A stretch of DNA of 64,000 nt from Teredinibacter purpureus (GTDB lineage Bacteria > Pseudomonadota > Gammaproteobacteria > Pseudomonadales > Cellvibrionaceae), in the NCBI RefSeq assembly GCF_014217335.1, contig NZ_CP060092.1, positions 2,249,501 to 2,313,500 of the forward strand. Reading direction: 5' to 3'. Below the pieces are notes generated by a model. That model made no database searches, had not been told where the DNA came from, and worked only from the letters and a program-made list of their open reading frames with translations. Position 1 is the first letter of the stretch. Each line of letters opens with the position of its first letter. Below are positions 46,081-56,361 of this stretch, one piece after another. A program made the translations under genes and the position numbers.

Positions 46081-47949
46081 TTAGGGCGCGTAACACTCAA
46101 GGCAATGGGCCATTACTGCCGGTTGCGTGCCGTCCTGAAGTGCAGGTTTTACATACTGTGAAAAAGCCTTAACGAGCGTATTCGCGTGATGTCCGCCAAG
46201 GGTGTTCAGCATATCGAGGCTCTGGAGTGAATTGGACAAGAGGGCACCGTCAACGCTTAGGCTAACTTGCTTCATGAGTTGTTGCATAATTTTTTCAGAC
46301 GTTGAAAGTGGCGCTTCAATTTTTTTAACCTGATAAGTGTCTAGTGCGTGCACGTTAGCGATGTGGGCAAGGAGATCGGAGAGGCTGCCCAGGTTATCGA
46401 CAAGCCCGAGAGATTTTGCTGTTTCGCCCGTCCATACACGTCCACCGGCTATTTCATTTACACTTGTGGGGTCGCTATCTCGCGCTTCTGCAACGATGTT
46501 TAAAAAGCGGGCGTACACATCATTGACGCCGTTTTGAATAAGATTTTTTGCCGGCGTAGAGAGCGCTCTATCAATATTGTATAAATCGGATAACGGTGTT
46601 GTACCAACGCCGTCCGAATGTATCCCCATATTGGTCAGTGCGTTGGATAAGTTTGGTACTAATCCCCAGACACCAATAGAGCCCGTAAGCGTGGCTGGGG
46701 TGGACCAAATTTCATTGGCGGCTGTTGAAATCCAATAGCCGCCAGAGGCCGCCATACTACCCATGGAAATATAAATGGGCAGGTCATTGTCGCGCGCAGT
46801 TAAAATTTCTTTACGAATAACTTCAGAGGCAAAGGCACTGCCACCACCACTGTTAACGCGAATAATAAGAGCCTTTAGGGTCTCGTCATTTCGCGCTTGC
46901 GCTATTAAATCGCTGAGGCTATCACCGCCAATCATATCCACATCTTGGTAGCCATCAACAATGGTTCCGGTGGCGACTATGAGGCCAATGTTAGGGCTAT
47001 CTGAATGTAGAGTTGGTGTCGCGGATCGACGGTAATGCTCTAGGCTTATGGCGTTAAAGCTTTCGCCGTCTTCTTCTTTTCCTAAGAGTTCAATTAACGC
47101 GTCATTAATACCGTTACGAGAATCAATGACGTCTACCAATTGTAGATTTTGTGCAATGTTGGATAAGGGGTCTTTTTGCGCAGCGTCACTGTCTGAAATA
47201 GAGGCAATAAAGGCGTTGATCTGCTCGGCTGGAATTTCTCGATTATGGCTGACGATAGTAACGTAACGTTGCCACAGCTCGTTAATCCAGCGGCTGTTGT
47301 GCTCGCGAGAAGCGTCCGACATAGAGTTGCGCATAAAGGGTTCAACCGCGTCTTTGTAATCGCCTACGCGAAACACGTGGAACTTAATGGCGAGGGTGTC
47401 GGCGGCATCTTTGTAATAGTTTCGAAAAGTACCAAAGCCTGTCATCAGTACGTTCCCCATATCGTTCATAAATAAGGTGTCGGCATAGCTGGCTAGAAAG
47501 TATTGTTGTTGCGAATAGTTGTCGGCATAGGTGTAAATAGGTTTTCCGGTAGCTTTGAAAGCATCGAGCGCTTGCCCTAACTCTTCCATCTTGCTAATGC
47601 CGCCACCATTGAAATGATTAAGGTTCATCACTAGTGCGGTAATGCGCGCATCAAGCGAGGCCTCTATAATAGAATCGATTAATTCTTGGAGCGGGGTTTC
47701 GGCTATTTGATCGCCGGCACCAAACATCAAATCGGCTGGTGTGGGATTATAGGTTCTTTGGTCAACTAGGTAGCCTTCCGGTGCAATATACAGTGCTGTA
47801 CTGCTGGGGATATCGTAGCTAGGCGCCGACGATAGGCTAGCAATAATTGAAATGACGATAGCAAGAAAGATAACATTTAATAACGCCGTTCGAACGCCGG
47901 TAATTAAACGCCAAAACTTATCCCAAATAAAACCAATAATTTTAAACAT
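46081..47949 (-). CDS. sppA: signal peptide peptidase SppA, 67K type
   Basis: Inner-membrane serine protease that degrades cleaved signal peptides. The 622-residue length is that of the long, E. coli-type enzyme with two tandem S49 domains. One N-terminal membrane helix (about 20-40) anchors it. The Ser-Lys dyad is split between the halves as expected: K199 (VGDYKDAVEPF) in the first and S402 (GSMAASGGYW) in the second. The VWTGETAKSLGLVD motif is also typical. It is 13 bases downstream of the DUF2069 gene and probably cotranscribed. Confidence 0.95.
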   Translation of the reverse strand: MFKIIGFIWDKFWRLITGVRTALLNVIFLAIVISIIASLSSAPSYDIPSSTALYIAPEGYLVDQRTYNPTPADLMFGAGDQIAETPLQELIDSIIEASLDARITALVMNLNHFNGGGISKMEELGQALDAFKATGKPIYTYADNYSQQQYFLASYADTLFMNDMGNVLMTGFGTFRNYYKDAADTLAIKFHVFRVGDYKDAVEPFMRNSMSDASREHNSRWINELWQRYVTIVSHNREIPAEQINAFIASISDSDAAQKDPLSNIAQNLQLVDVIDSRNGINDALIELLGKEEDGESFNAISLEHYRRSATPTLHSDSPNIGLIVATGTIVDGYQDVDMIGGDSLSDLIAQARNDETLKALIIRVNSGGGSAFASEVIRKEILTARDNDLPIYISMGSMAASGGYWISTAANEIWSTPATLTGSIGVWGLVPNLSNALTNMGIHSDGVGTTPLSDLYNIDRALSTPAKNLIQNGVNDVYARFLNIVAEARDSDPTSVNEIAGGRVWTGETAKSLGLVDNLGSLSDLLAHIANVHALDTYQVKKIEAPLSTSEKIMQQLMKQVSLSVDGALLSNSLQSLDMLNTLGGHHANTLVKAFSQYVKPALQDGTQPAVMAHCLECYAP

Positions 47950-47962
47950 ATGCAGTTAATCC

Positions 47963-48343
47963 CTAACGTTTTTGCATGCGTTGCAGCCAGCGTGCTGCGA
48001 GCATTGCAGAAATAAATAGTGACGAGGTTAAAAAAACAAAAACGCCGTCGGTCCAGTTGGCGGTAGAGGTGAAGGCACCGTCGACGGCTTTAACAAAATA
48101 CACCAGCATTAAAAAACAGAGCCAGCTATAGCTGCGGTAATATTTTTGCCAGAGGCCGGGCAATAGTAATAATACGGGGACAGATTGCGCCAATAATACC
48201 ACCCAGTTTGGGCCACTATTACGGCTTAAGTGCCAACCAATGAATAGCAGTATAAGCCCAGCAACACATACGGCTGTGGCGAGTACACTGTAAAAAACTT
48301 TCTGTTCTAAGTGAGCGATGGGGGCTACTGGCTTTGTTGACAT
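47963..48343 (-). CDS. DUF2069 membrane protein
   Basis: A 126-residue inner-membrane protein with four predicted helices. It matches DUF2069 in length and in its conserved LLLLPGLWQKYYRSYSWLCFLMLVYFVKAVDGAF region. Function unknown. In Pseudomonas and relatives DUF2069 genes commonly neighbour wrbA and arsC, exactly as here, so the order wrbA-arsC-yihY supports the call. Confidence 0.88.
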   Translation of the reverse strand: MSTKPVAPIAHLEQKVFYSVLATAVCVAGLILLFIGWHLSRNSGPNWVVLLAQSVPVLLLLPGLWQKYYRSYSWLCFLMLVYFVKAVDGAFTSTANWTDGVFVFLTSSLFISAMLAARWLQRMQKR

Positions 48344-48396
48344 GTGTAAAGGTAACTCATAAAGGTTGGTGTTAAATAGGAGGCAACAAAAAAGCG

Positions 48397-49354
<958 letters not shown>

Positions 49355-49440
49355 GGGAATCGCTATTGTTAAGGGAAAGACGGCTATTCTAAACGTGGTC
49401 GCCCATGGGCACCAATTTTCATTTAATGAAGTACGTAATA

Positions 49441-50724
49441 ATGAGTCGAAAACCCAATAGCAAGCGTGCACAGCCCTCAGGCAAAACAACGCACATCGTG
49501 AGGCTGAGAGCGTATCTCTCGTCGATGACGGGCTTTGTTGCGGAGTTGGCTCATGAGTTTATTGATAAGGGCTGTCAGAAGAGTGCCGCGGCCTTAACCT
49601 ACATGACACTGTTCGCTCTTGTGCCTTTAATGACGGTGACGTATGCCATGTTTTCGATTATTCCTGCGTTTGATGGGGTGGCAGAAGAGCTTCAGGGTAT
49701 GATTTTTACCCATTTTTTACCGGAAACTGGCAACGAAGTGACCGATTATTTGGCTGATTTTTCGTCGCAGGCTCGAAGTTTAACGAAGGTGGGCGTCGTT
49801 ATACTGTTGGTTACGGCGTACCTCATGCTGCGCAATATCGAGAAAACCTTTAACGCAATTTGGGGTGTTAGGCAGGGCCGTAGTGGCTTGTTTGGCTACC
49901 TGCTCTATTGGGCCATTCTGAGTATTGGCCCTTTATTGCTGGGTGCGGGCTTTGTTGTAAGTACGTACTTACTTTCGTTAAAGCTAATAGTCACTGAGCT
50001 GAATGAGTGGGGGCTTACATCGACCATCGTCCAATTATTACCGTGGCTGATGACCAGTGTGGCCTTTACCCTTTTGTTCGTGGCGGTGCCTAATTGTCGC
50101 GTTCCTTTCCGTTTTGGCCTTATCGGCGGTATTTTAACTGCAATACTGTTTGAGCTACTTAAAAACCTGTTTGGATATTTGGTGGCGAATTCCAGTTTTA
50201 AACTGATTTACGGCGCGTTTGCGGTGGTGCCACTATTTCTTCTATGGATTAACTTTCTTTGGACCATTATTTTGGGTGGCGCCGTATTTGTGCGTACGTT
50301 AGCCGAGCACAGTTATGCCTCTCGGGTGCTGCGTTATTCCGATATGCTCGCGGTATTGCGTTGTTTGGCGCTGTTCAGAGATAAATTGCGGTCCGGGGCT
50401 ACCGTGGGCGATAAGGATTGTGTGAATTTGGGCTTAGGGCTCGTACATTGGCAGCGATTACGGTCGTTACTGGTGGAGTTTCGTTGGATAGTGGTGACGG
50501 ACTCGGGAGATTATGTTCTCAGTCGTGACCTTAAACAGGCCAGCTTATGGGATGTGGCAGAGATGGTGCGGTTACCGGTGAATGAACAATTGGCCGATAA
50601 CGATAACATTCCCAGCCCTGAGCCCTGGTTGCGTGACTTTTTAGCGCGTCAGGCCCAGATCGGTGAAAACGCACGTCAAACGTACGCCATTCCGCTTGAG
50701 ACACTCTTTTCTCAAGAGCGCTAG
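49441..50724 (+). CDS. YihY/BrkB family inner-membrane protein
   Basis: A 427-residue member of the YihY (UPF0761) family, formerly misnamed RNase BN, with unknown molecular role; some members affect serum resistance. About six membrane helices lie between residues 40 and 285, with motifs DKGCQKSAAALTYMTLFALVPLMTV, MLRNIEKTFNAIWGVRQGR and YGAFAVVPLFLLWINFLWTIILGGA. A soluble C-terminal region (about 300-427) resembles a winged-helix, as in the longer family members. In-frame ATGs at 49405 and 49426 are alternatives; none has a strong ribosome site. Confidence 0.92.
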   Translation: MSRKPNSKRAQPSGKTTHIVRLRAYLSSMTGFVAELAHEFIDKGCQKSAAALTYMTLFALVPLMTVTYAMFSIIPAFDGVAEELQGMIFTHFLPETGNEVTDYLADFSSQARSLTKVGVVILLVTAYLMLRNIEKTFNAIWGVRQGRSGLFGYLLYWAILSIGPLLLGAGFVVSTYLLSLKLIVTELNEWGLTSTIVQLLPWLMTSVAFTLLFVAVPNCRVPFRFGLIGGILTAILFELLKNLFGYLVANSSFKLIYGAFAVVPLFLLWINFLWTIILGGAVFVRTLAEHSYASRVLRYSDMLAVLRCLALFRDKLRSGATVGDKDCVNLGLGLVHWQRLRSLLVEFRWIVVTDSGDYVLSRDLKQASLWDVAEMVRLPVNEQLADNDNIPSPEPWLRDFLARQAQIGENARQTYAIPLETLFSQER

Positions 50725-50896
50725 CGGCGGCTGCACGAGTATTGGCTGTGCGTTATGAGTGTCAAAGTGGAAGCTGTCTGTTCGCACCTTTGAATGGCAT
50801 GAATTATCGCTCATTACGCTTGTTTCTAAGCGTTTGCAGCACAGCTGTCTATAATCAAAAGAAATCTTGCTCCGAGGCGATTATTCGCAAAATCTT

Positions 50897-51262
50897 ATGG
50901 CTATCCCTTTACTGATATGCGACGACTCCAATATGGCGCGTAAGCAGGTTGCACGTTCATTGCCCGAGCACTGGGACGTGGATGTCACGTTTGCGGGCAA
51001 TGGCGTTGAGGCAATGAAAGTGATTCGTGAAGGCAAAGGTGAAATGGTGTTTCTTGACCTCACAATGCCCGAAATGGACGGGTTTGGTGTGCTCGAGACC
51101 GTGAAAAAGGAAGACTTAAAAAGCGTGATTATTGTTATTTCGGGTGATATTCAGCCCGAAGCCCGTGAGCGCGTTCGCGCCTTGGGAGCGCTCGATTTTA
51201 TCAAAAAGCCCGTCAGCAAAGAAAAACTTCACTCAGTATTGGAAACCTTTGGCTTACTGTAG
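50897..51262 (+). CDS. single-domain response regulator (CheY-like)
   Basis: A 121-residue stand-alone receiver. The acidic pocket is D9-D10, the phosphorylation site D54 (VFLDLTMPEMDG), with conserved Thr/Ser replaced by S around residue 80 (IVISGD) and lysine in IKKPVSKE. No output domain and no adjacent kinase or chemotaxis gene, so the partner must be found elsewhere. ATG 50897 is chosen because the product then begins with the fold's first strand (IPLLICDD); an upstream TTG would add 10 residues of no pattern. Confidence 0.9.
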   Translation: MAIPLLICDDSNMARKQVARSLPEHWDVDVTFAGNGVEAMKVIREGKGEMVFLDLTMPEMDGFGVLETVKKEDLKSVIIVISGDIQPEARERVRALGALDFIKKPVSKEKLHSVLETFGLL

Positions 51263-51501
51263 CCGCAGGTTCTCGACTGCACCATTTGTAACCCAGCCAC
51301 TTCATTGATGCCCTTTTCGGGCCGTTCTATTGCATTAGAAACGTTCTAATCAGTTACGTTTGCGTTGCGCTACACCCAAAGTGGCGCACAAACAGGTTTT
51401 CAATTGCTGTTAAACTTGCCCTCCAAATAAAGAGCCTCTCTAACGTTGTGGTGTGCGTTCACTGCAGAACACTCACTAACCACTATTTGATTATTACCGA
51501 T

Positions 51502-52755
51502 ATGAAACTTTCTAACATTGGACAGCAGCTTGGTCGTGACGCCGGTATCGTGAGCTTAATGGAAGACTTGGGCGACGCTCTGAATGTAAACCCGAATATG
51601 CTTTTTTTAGGGGGTGGAAACCCAGCCGCTATTCCAGCGGTGGAGCGGCGATTAGCGGCGCATCTACAAGCAATTGTATCGGACCCGCAGCAGGTTAATA
51701 AATTATTAGGGGTTTACCAGTCGCCACAAGGTAATGAAACTTTTATAGCCGCGTTGGCTAAGTACCTGCAAAAAACACAGGGTTGGGCGATTACAGAGCG
51801 AAATTTAGCCATTACCAATGGCAGCCAGTCGGCCTTTTTTCTGTTGTTTAATTTGTTGGCGGGGCGCGATACGGAAGATTGTGAGCGGAAGATCTATTTG
51901 CCGCTAGTACCCGAGTATTTGGGGTATCGAGATCAAGCCCTGTCACCCGATATGTTCAAGAGCTTTCGTCCCGAGATTGAATTACTCGGTGACCACCGTT
52001 TTAAATATAAAATCGATTTTAATGCGTTGACCATCAAGGAGGATATAGCGGCATTGTGTGTATCACGGCCTACAAACCCCACGGGTAATGTTTTGACCGA
52101 TGAGGAAATGCAGCGTCTTAATGCGTTAAGTTGTGAGCATAACGTGCCGTTGATTGTCGATTGTGCCTATGGAGCTCCTTTCCCCGGGATTTTGTACCAG
52201 CCGGTTAATAATGTTTGGCAGCCGAATACAATATTTGTATTGAGTTTGTCCAAGCTGGGTTTGCCGGGGGTGCGAACGGGTATAGTGGTCGCACACGAAG
52301 CTATCATTGAGAAGCTCGTGTGTGCCAATACCATTGTCAGTTTGGCGAATGGTAATCTTGGGCCTATGTTAGGTACCAAATTGTTGCTGGAAGACAATAT
52401 TGATGCGTTGTGCCAGCAAACGTTATTGCCTTATTACGAGCAAAAACGAAAGCTGATGTTGGAGTTGATTGCCCGGTACCTCGTAGGGCATGACTACCGA
52501 ATCCATGCTTCGGAAGGCGCTTTTTTTCTCTGGCTTTGGTTTCCCTCATTAACGGTTACGTCTGAAATACTCTATCAGCATTTGAAACAGCGAAACGTGC
52601 TAGTAATGGCAGGGGAGCATTTTTTCTTTGGGTTAGAAGAGGGCTGGCCGCACAGCCGGCAATGCCTGCGCTTAAACTTCTGTCAAAGCGAAGCCGTTAT
52701 GACAGAGGCATTGATTATTCTTGCGGATGAATTACACCGTTGTCGTTACCGTTAG
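51502..52755 (+). CDS. avtA: valine--pyruvate transaminase AvtA
   Basis: PLP-dependent aminotransferase that makes valine and alanine interchangeable (2-oxoisovalerate plus alanine to valine plus pyruvate). The 417 residues equal the E. coli length. It starts MKLSNIGQQLGRDAGIVSLMEDLGDAL; key features are SRPTNPTGNVLTDEE, DCAYGAPFPGI and the PLP lysine in LSLSKLGLPGVRTG. The frame extends 54 bases further upstream, but homology fixes the ATG at 51502. It is convergent with gntK. Confidence 0.95.
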   Translation: MKLSNIGQQLGRDAGIVSLMEDLGDALNVNPNMLFLGGGNPAAIPAVERRLAAHLQAIVSDPQQVNKLLGVYQSPQGNETFIAALAKYLQKTQGWAITERNLAITNGSQSAFFLLFNLLAGRDTEDCERKIYLPLVPEYLGYRDQALSPDMFKSFRPEIELLGDHRFKYKIDFNALTIKEDIAALCVSRPTNPTGNVLTDEEMQRLNALSCEHNVPLIVDCAYGAPFPGILYQPVNNVWQPNTIFVLSLSKLGLPGVRTGIVVAHEAIIEKLVCANTIVSLANGNLGPMLGTKLLLEDNIDALCQQTLLPYYEQKRKLMLELIARYLVGHDYRIHASEGAFFLWLWFPSLTVTSEILYQHLKQRNVLVMAGEHFFFGLEEGWPHSRQCLRLNFCQSEAVMTEALIILADELHRCRYR

Positions 52756-52855
52756 TCTTCGTCTGTTTTTCTGAGTTAATTGAACCGTAAGTTTAGGACG
52801 GCATGCTGCGTTCGAAACGGGGAGCATCGGGGAAGACTTTATGTGCTTACGGTGA

Positions 52856-53404
52856 TTAGAGGCTTTGCTTCAGTTGAATTAACGCATTTTCAACGAGTTG
52901 ATTAAGGGGCTGGTCTATATCAAGCGGGATAATATCGTGTTCGTTGGGTGCTTCGAGTGCGGCGAACTGGCTGTCGAGTAGCGAGGTCGGCATAAAATGG
53001 TCTTCTCTAGTCTTCATTCGAGCAAGTATGAGTTCTTTGCTGCCGTGTAAATGTAAAAAACGGACATTTGCCTCCGAGATGCGGAGTAGGTCGCGATGCT
53101 CTTTGCGCAGCCCAGAAAAAGCAAGAGTACAGCTTTTGTGGGTGCGCGATAGCGCTTCCAAATGCGCGCGTAATGTTTTCACCCAGGGTAGTCGCATATC
53201 GTCTGTTAGCGGCAAGCCGCTAGCCATATGAGCTTTATTGGTCTCGCTGTGGAAATCGTCGGCATCTAGGCTTTGGATTCCCAATTGGCTTGCTAGCGAT
53301 TGTGCGACGGTCGTTTTTCCGCACCCCGAAACGCCCATTACAATCACCATTAATGGCGTGCTAGACAGGTGTGAAAGCAGGGGGGTTTGATCGCTATCAT
53401 TCAT
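52856..53404 (-). CDS. gntK: gluconokinase
   Basis: Phosphorylates gluconate to 6-phosphogluconate, feeding the pentose phosphate and Entner-Doudoroff routes. The 182-residue protein has the P-loop GVSGCGKTTVAQ, the substrate segment LDADDFHSETNKAHMASGLPLTDDMRLPW and the Arg-containing LHLHGSKELILARMKTREDHFMP lid. The ATG at 53404 is preferred to a TTG nine codons upstream. It is divergent from a lacI-type regulator with a palindromic site between them. The downstream GH94 enzyme probably supplies gluconate, which makes gntK a functional member of the cellobionate cluster rather than a general gluconate gene. Confidence 0.95.
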   Translation of the reverse strand: MNDSDQTPLLSHLSSTPLMVIVMGVSGCGKTTVAQSLASQLGIQSLDADDFHSETNKAHMASGLPLTDDMRLPWVKTLRAHLEALSRTHKSCTLAFSGLRKEHRDLLRISEANVRFLHLHGSKELILARMKTREDHFMPTSLLDSQFAALEAPNEHDIIPLDIDQPLNQLVENALIQLKQSL

Positions 53405-53501
53405 ATTGTTGCCGTGTGCGCGGGTGCCCAATTGTTAAGTGGAGTGTTGCTTATGGTGTAATGTTTGGTTCGAAAGTTCCACTCTAGCGCCTCTACTTTA
53501 G

Positions 53502-53519
53502 AATGATAGCGCTGTCATT
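53502..53519. promoter_or_regulatory. LacI-type operator between gntK and lacI
   Basis: AATGATAGCGCTGTCATT is an 18-base palindrome with one mismatched pair and the central CG/GC step region (GCGC) typical of LacI-family operators. It lies 98 bases upstream of gntK and 99 bases upstream of lacI, well placed to control both. I did not find another copy before the GPH or GH94 genes. Confidence 0.6.
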
Positions 53520-53617
53520 ATTGTTGTGCTAAGGTTCTGCGCGGATACTCTGACAGGGTTAGCGGTGGCGGAGTTTAGAACGTATGGCCTCAAAACTCTA
53601 GTTTTTAAGGGAAGCGG

Positions 53618-54661
53618 GTGAACACTAAATCAGTAAAAAGACGCGTAACAATGTCAGACGTCGCCGAACTGGCTGGTGTTAGCGCAATCACGGTGTCACG
53701 GGTAATTAATCGCCCAGAGAAAGTCTCCGCTGTAGTTAAGCAAAAAGTGTTCAGTGCCATAGATTCACTGGGCTACATTCCGAATCATTCGGCGAGTGCA
53801 TTAGCCTCATCACGCTCAGGTGTTATTGGCGTTGTAATCCCGTCTTTGTCTAACAGTGTTTTTAATGACGTACTGAAAGGTATATACGAAGTTACGGGGC
53901 CTACGGGTTACCACGTGGTATTGGCCGACAGTCATTATTCACCTTTAGAAGAAGAGCGTATGGTGCGTACGCTACTGGGTCAGTCACCTGAAGCAATGAT
54001 TATTACAGGGGGCAATCAAACCGAGCTTACGCGTAACATGTTGCTAGGTGCGGGTATTCCTATTGTTCAAATAATGGAATCGGTGGATGAGCCCATCGAT
54101 ATGAATGTAGGCTTTTCTCACCGCGAAGCAGCATTTGAGGTTGTGTCTAAAATCGTGGCTGCAGGTTATACCAAACTCGGTTTTCTGGGGGCTCGCATGG
54201 ACTCGCGCGCGCAGCAGCGATTACAAGGGTACCGCAATGCCATGGAAGCACAGGGTTTGTTTAACGATGACTGGGTGATGACCACACCTAGGCCTTCGTC
54301 TATTGCAATGGGGGGGGAGCTATTTACCAGCCTCATGGCTAAATCTGAAGGCGAATGCAACGCGGTTTTTTGTGTAAACGATGATTTAGCCTTGGGCACA
54401 CTGTTTGAATGCCAACGAATGTATATTTCGGTTCCCGATAAAATGGCTATCTGTGGATTTAATGATATTGAGGCATCTGCGCTGGTGAACCCGCCGTTAT
54501 CCAGCGTGCGCGTACCTCGATATGATATGGGGGTAACAGCCGCGCAGATGGCGTTACGTGTATTATCTGATGACGACAATTCTGCGGCAGAGCAACACAA
54601 TAAAATTGTCGATTCTGGCTATCAAATTATGATGAGAGAATCGACGGGTTATAAAAAATAA
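53618..54661 (+). CDS. LacI family transcriptional regulator (GntR-like)
   Basis: A 347-residue LacI-type repressor. The helix-turn-helix is TMSDVAELAGVSAITVSRVINRP (about 11-33), with the hinge helix PNHSASALASSR, followed by the periplasmic-binding-like effector domain (about 65-340, GVIGVVIPSLSN...). The DNA-reading residues SAITVSR resemble E. coli GntR. The GTG start has AAGGGAAG at 53608-53615 just upstream. It heads the GPH-GH94 genes and is divergent from gntK, so gluconate or an aldobionate such as cellobionate is the likely inducer. Confidence 0.92.
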   Translation: MNTKSVKRRVTMSDVAELAGVSAITVSRVINRPEKVSAVVKQKVFSAIDSLGYIPNHSASALASSRSGVIGVVIPSLSNSVFNDVLKGIYEVTGPTGYHVVLADSHYSPLEEERMVRTLLGQSPEAMIITGGNQTELTRNMLLGAGIPIVQIMESVDEPIDMNVGFSHREAAFEVVSKIVAAGYTKLGFLGARMDSRAQQRLQGYRNAMEAQGLFNDDWVMTTPRPSSIAMGGELFTSLMAKSEGECNAVFCVNDDLALGTLFECQRMYISVPDKMAICGFNDIEASALVNPPLSSVRVPRYDMGVTAAQMALRVLSDDDNSAAEQHNKIVDSGYQIMMRESTGYKK

Positions 54662-54717
54662 TAATGAAAAGGATTTAGGCTTTGGCCTGGTCCAACACTA
54701 ATTTTTGGGGGTTAGTT

Positions 54718-56361
54718 GTGACAACAAGTACTGCAGGCGATAGAACGGCCACGTTACCGTTAAAAGAAAAATTGGGTTATGGTTTTGGTGATTTTGGCTT
54801 TAATTTATATTGGACAACTATCGCATCTTTTCTAGCGGCATTTTACACCGATGTATTTGGAATATCAGCGGCTGCCGCAGGCACTATGTTGCTAACCACA
54901 AAAGTTATCGATGCGTGTACTGATCCGGTGATGGGTGCCATTGCTGATCGAACGAATACTCGTTTTGGTAAGTTTAGGCCCTTTCTTATTTGGGCTGGGT
55001 TGCCTATGGCCGGCGCCGCAATTCTCACGTTTAGCACACCAGACCTTAATGAGTCGGGCAAGGTTGTATACGCCTACGTAACCTATACGCTCATGATGAT
55101 GATGTACACGGTGCTCAGTACACCTTACTCGGCATTGTCCGGCGTGATGACCGCGCGTAGCCAAGAGCGCACGTCCCTTATTAGTATTCGTTTTATCTTC
55201 GCCTTTTCGGCCGGATTTTTTGTCAATTACTTTACATTGGATTTCGTCAACGCGCTGGGTAATGGTGACGATGCTAAAGGTTGGCAGTTAACCATGACCT
55301 TATATGGTCTTGCCGCAGCGCTTATTTTTGGTGTTACGTTTTTAACCACTAAAGAACGAATTTCACCACCGGCGGGGCAAAAAACAAACCCAGTTGACGA
55401 TATTAAAGATCTTATCGCTAATCGTCCTTGGCTCATTTTATTCGCGTTATCCATGATTATCATGATGACAATTACGATGCGTGCGGGTTCTGCCTATTAT
55501 TATTTTACTTACTATTTGGAGCGTCCCGATCTACTTGGTATGTATTTAGGGCTTCAAATGGCCGCTTATGCCGTTGGCGCTGCTTGTGCACCATTGATGA
55601 CCAAGTATTTAGATAAAACGCGGTTGTTAATGCTGTTAATGTTAATTGTGGGTAGCCTCTCTATTCTATTTTCGTTTGTCAGTAAGCCAGAACTTAACGG
55701 TGTGCGCAGTATTGAAGGCGGCGAATCTATTACGTTACAGGCTGGGGCGTTAACAAACGTGGAGTCCATTGAGGGTATTCAGTACCAGTGGCAAGAGCAT
55801 AAAAAATCATGGTGGATATTTACCGATCGTGTCGCGATTGCAGGTGAAACAGCGGCTTCGGCTAGCTTCTCTTCTGACGAAGATATGATGGTGAGCGTTG
55901 TTGTGATGGGTGTAAATGACGCGGGAGAAACGATTGAAGTTGACAGCGGTGAGCTTCCTAGTGAAATTTTTACGATGTTTATACTGTGTATATTGATTAG
56001 TTTGGCACTTGGGCCTAAGTCACCATTAACGTGGTCTATGTATGCCGATACCGCCGACTACAACGAGTGGAAGACAGGTCGTCGTGCCACAGCAATGACC
56101 TTCTCGGCTGCAACTTTTTCTCAGAAGCTAGGAGGTGCGTTAGGTTCTGCAGGTATGTTGTGGGTACTGGCGGCATTTGGATATGCTGCTAAGGCGGCGC
56201 AAACTGATGCTTCTCAATTTAGTATTGTATTGCTGCAAACGGCGGTACCAGGTTGCTTTGCGCTACTAGCGGTGTTTGTTACGCGGTTGTATACCTTAAC
56301 CGGTGATCAGCTAGAAACTATCCAGAAAGAGCTTGAAGAGCGAGAAGGCTCAGCCTCTTAA
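54718..56361 (+). CDS. GPH-family sugar:cation symporter with periplasmic Ig-like insert
   Basis: A 547-residue transporter of the glycoside-pentoside-hexuronide family. Twelve membrane helices can be traced; family motifs are YGFGDFGFNLYW, DACTDPVMGAIADRTNTRFGKFRPFL and STPYSALSGVMT. Most members have about 450-480 residues; the excess is a soluble segment of about 93 residues (323-415, DNA 55684-55962) between helices 9 and 10, which topology places in the periplasm. Its pattern (GESITLQAGAL...YQWQEH...DEDMMVSVVVMGVNDAGE) looks like an Ig/PKD beta sandwich. The GTG at 54718 follows GGGGG by 6 bases; upstream TTG 54682 is less likely. Substrate inferred as cellobionate or cellobiose. Confidence 0.88.
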   Translation: MTTSTAGDRTATLPLKEKLGYGFGDFGFNLYWTTIASFLAAFYTDVFGISAAAAGTMLLTTKVIDACTDPVMGAIADRTNTRFGKFRPFLIWAGLPMAGAAILTFSTPDLNESGKVVYAYVTYTLMMMMYTVLSTPYSALSGVMTARSQERTSLISIRFIFAFSAGFFVNYFTLDFVNALGNGDDAKGWQLTMTLYGLAAALIFGVTFLTTKERISPPAGQKTNPVDDIKDLIANRPWLILFALSMIIMMTITMRAGSAYYYFTYYLERPDLLGMYLGLQMAAYAVGAACAPLMTKYLDKTRLLMLLMLIVGSLSILFSFVSKPELNGVRSIEGGESITLQAGALTNVESIEGIQYQWQEHKKSWWIFTDRVAIAGETAASASFSSDEDMMVSVVVMGVNDAGETIEVDSGELPSEIFTMFILCILISLALGPKSPLTWSMYADTADYNEWKTGRRATAMTFSAATFSQKLGGALGSAGMLWVLAAFGYAAKAAQTDASQFSIVLLQTAVPGCFALLAVFVTRLYTLTGDQLETIQKELEEREGSAS

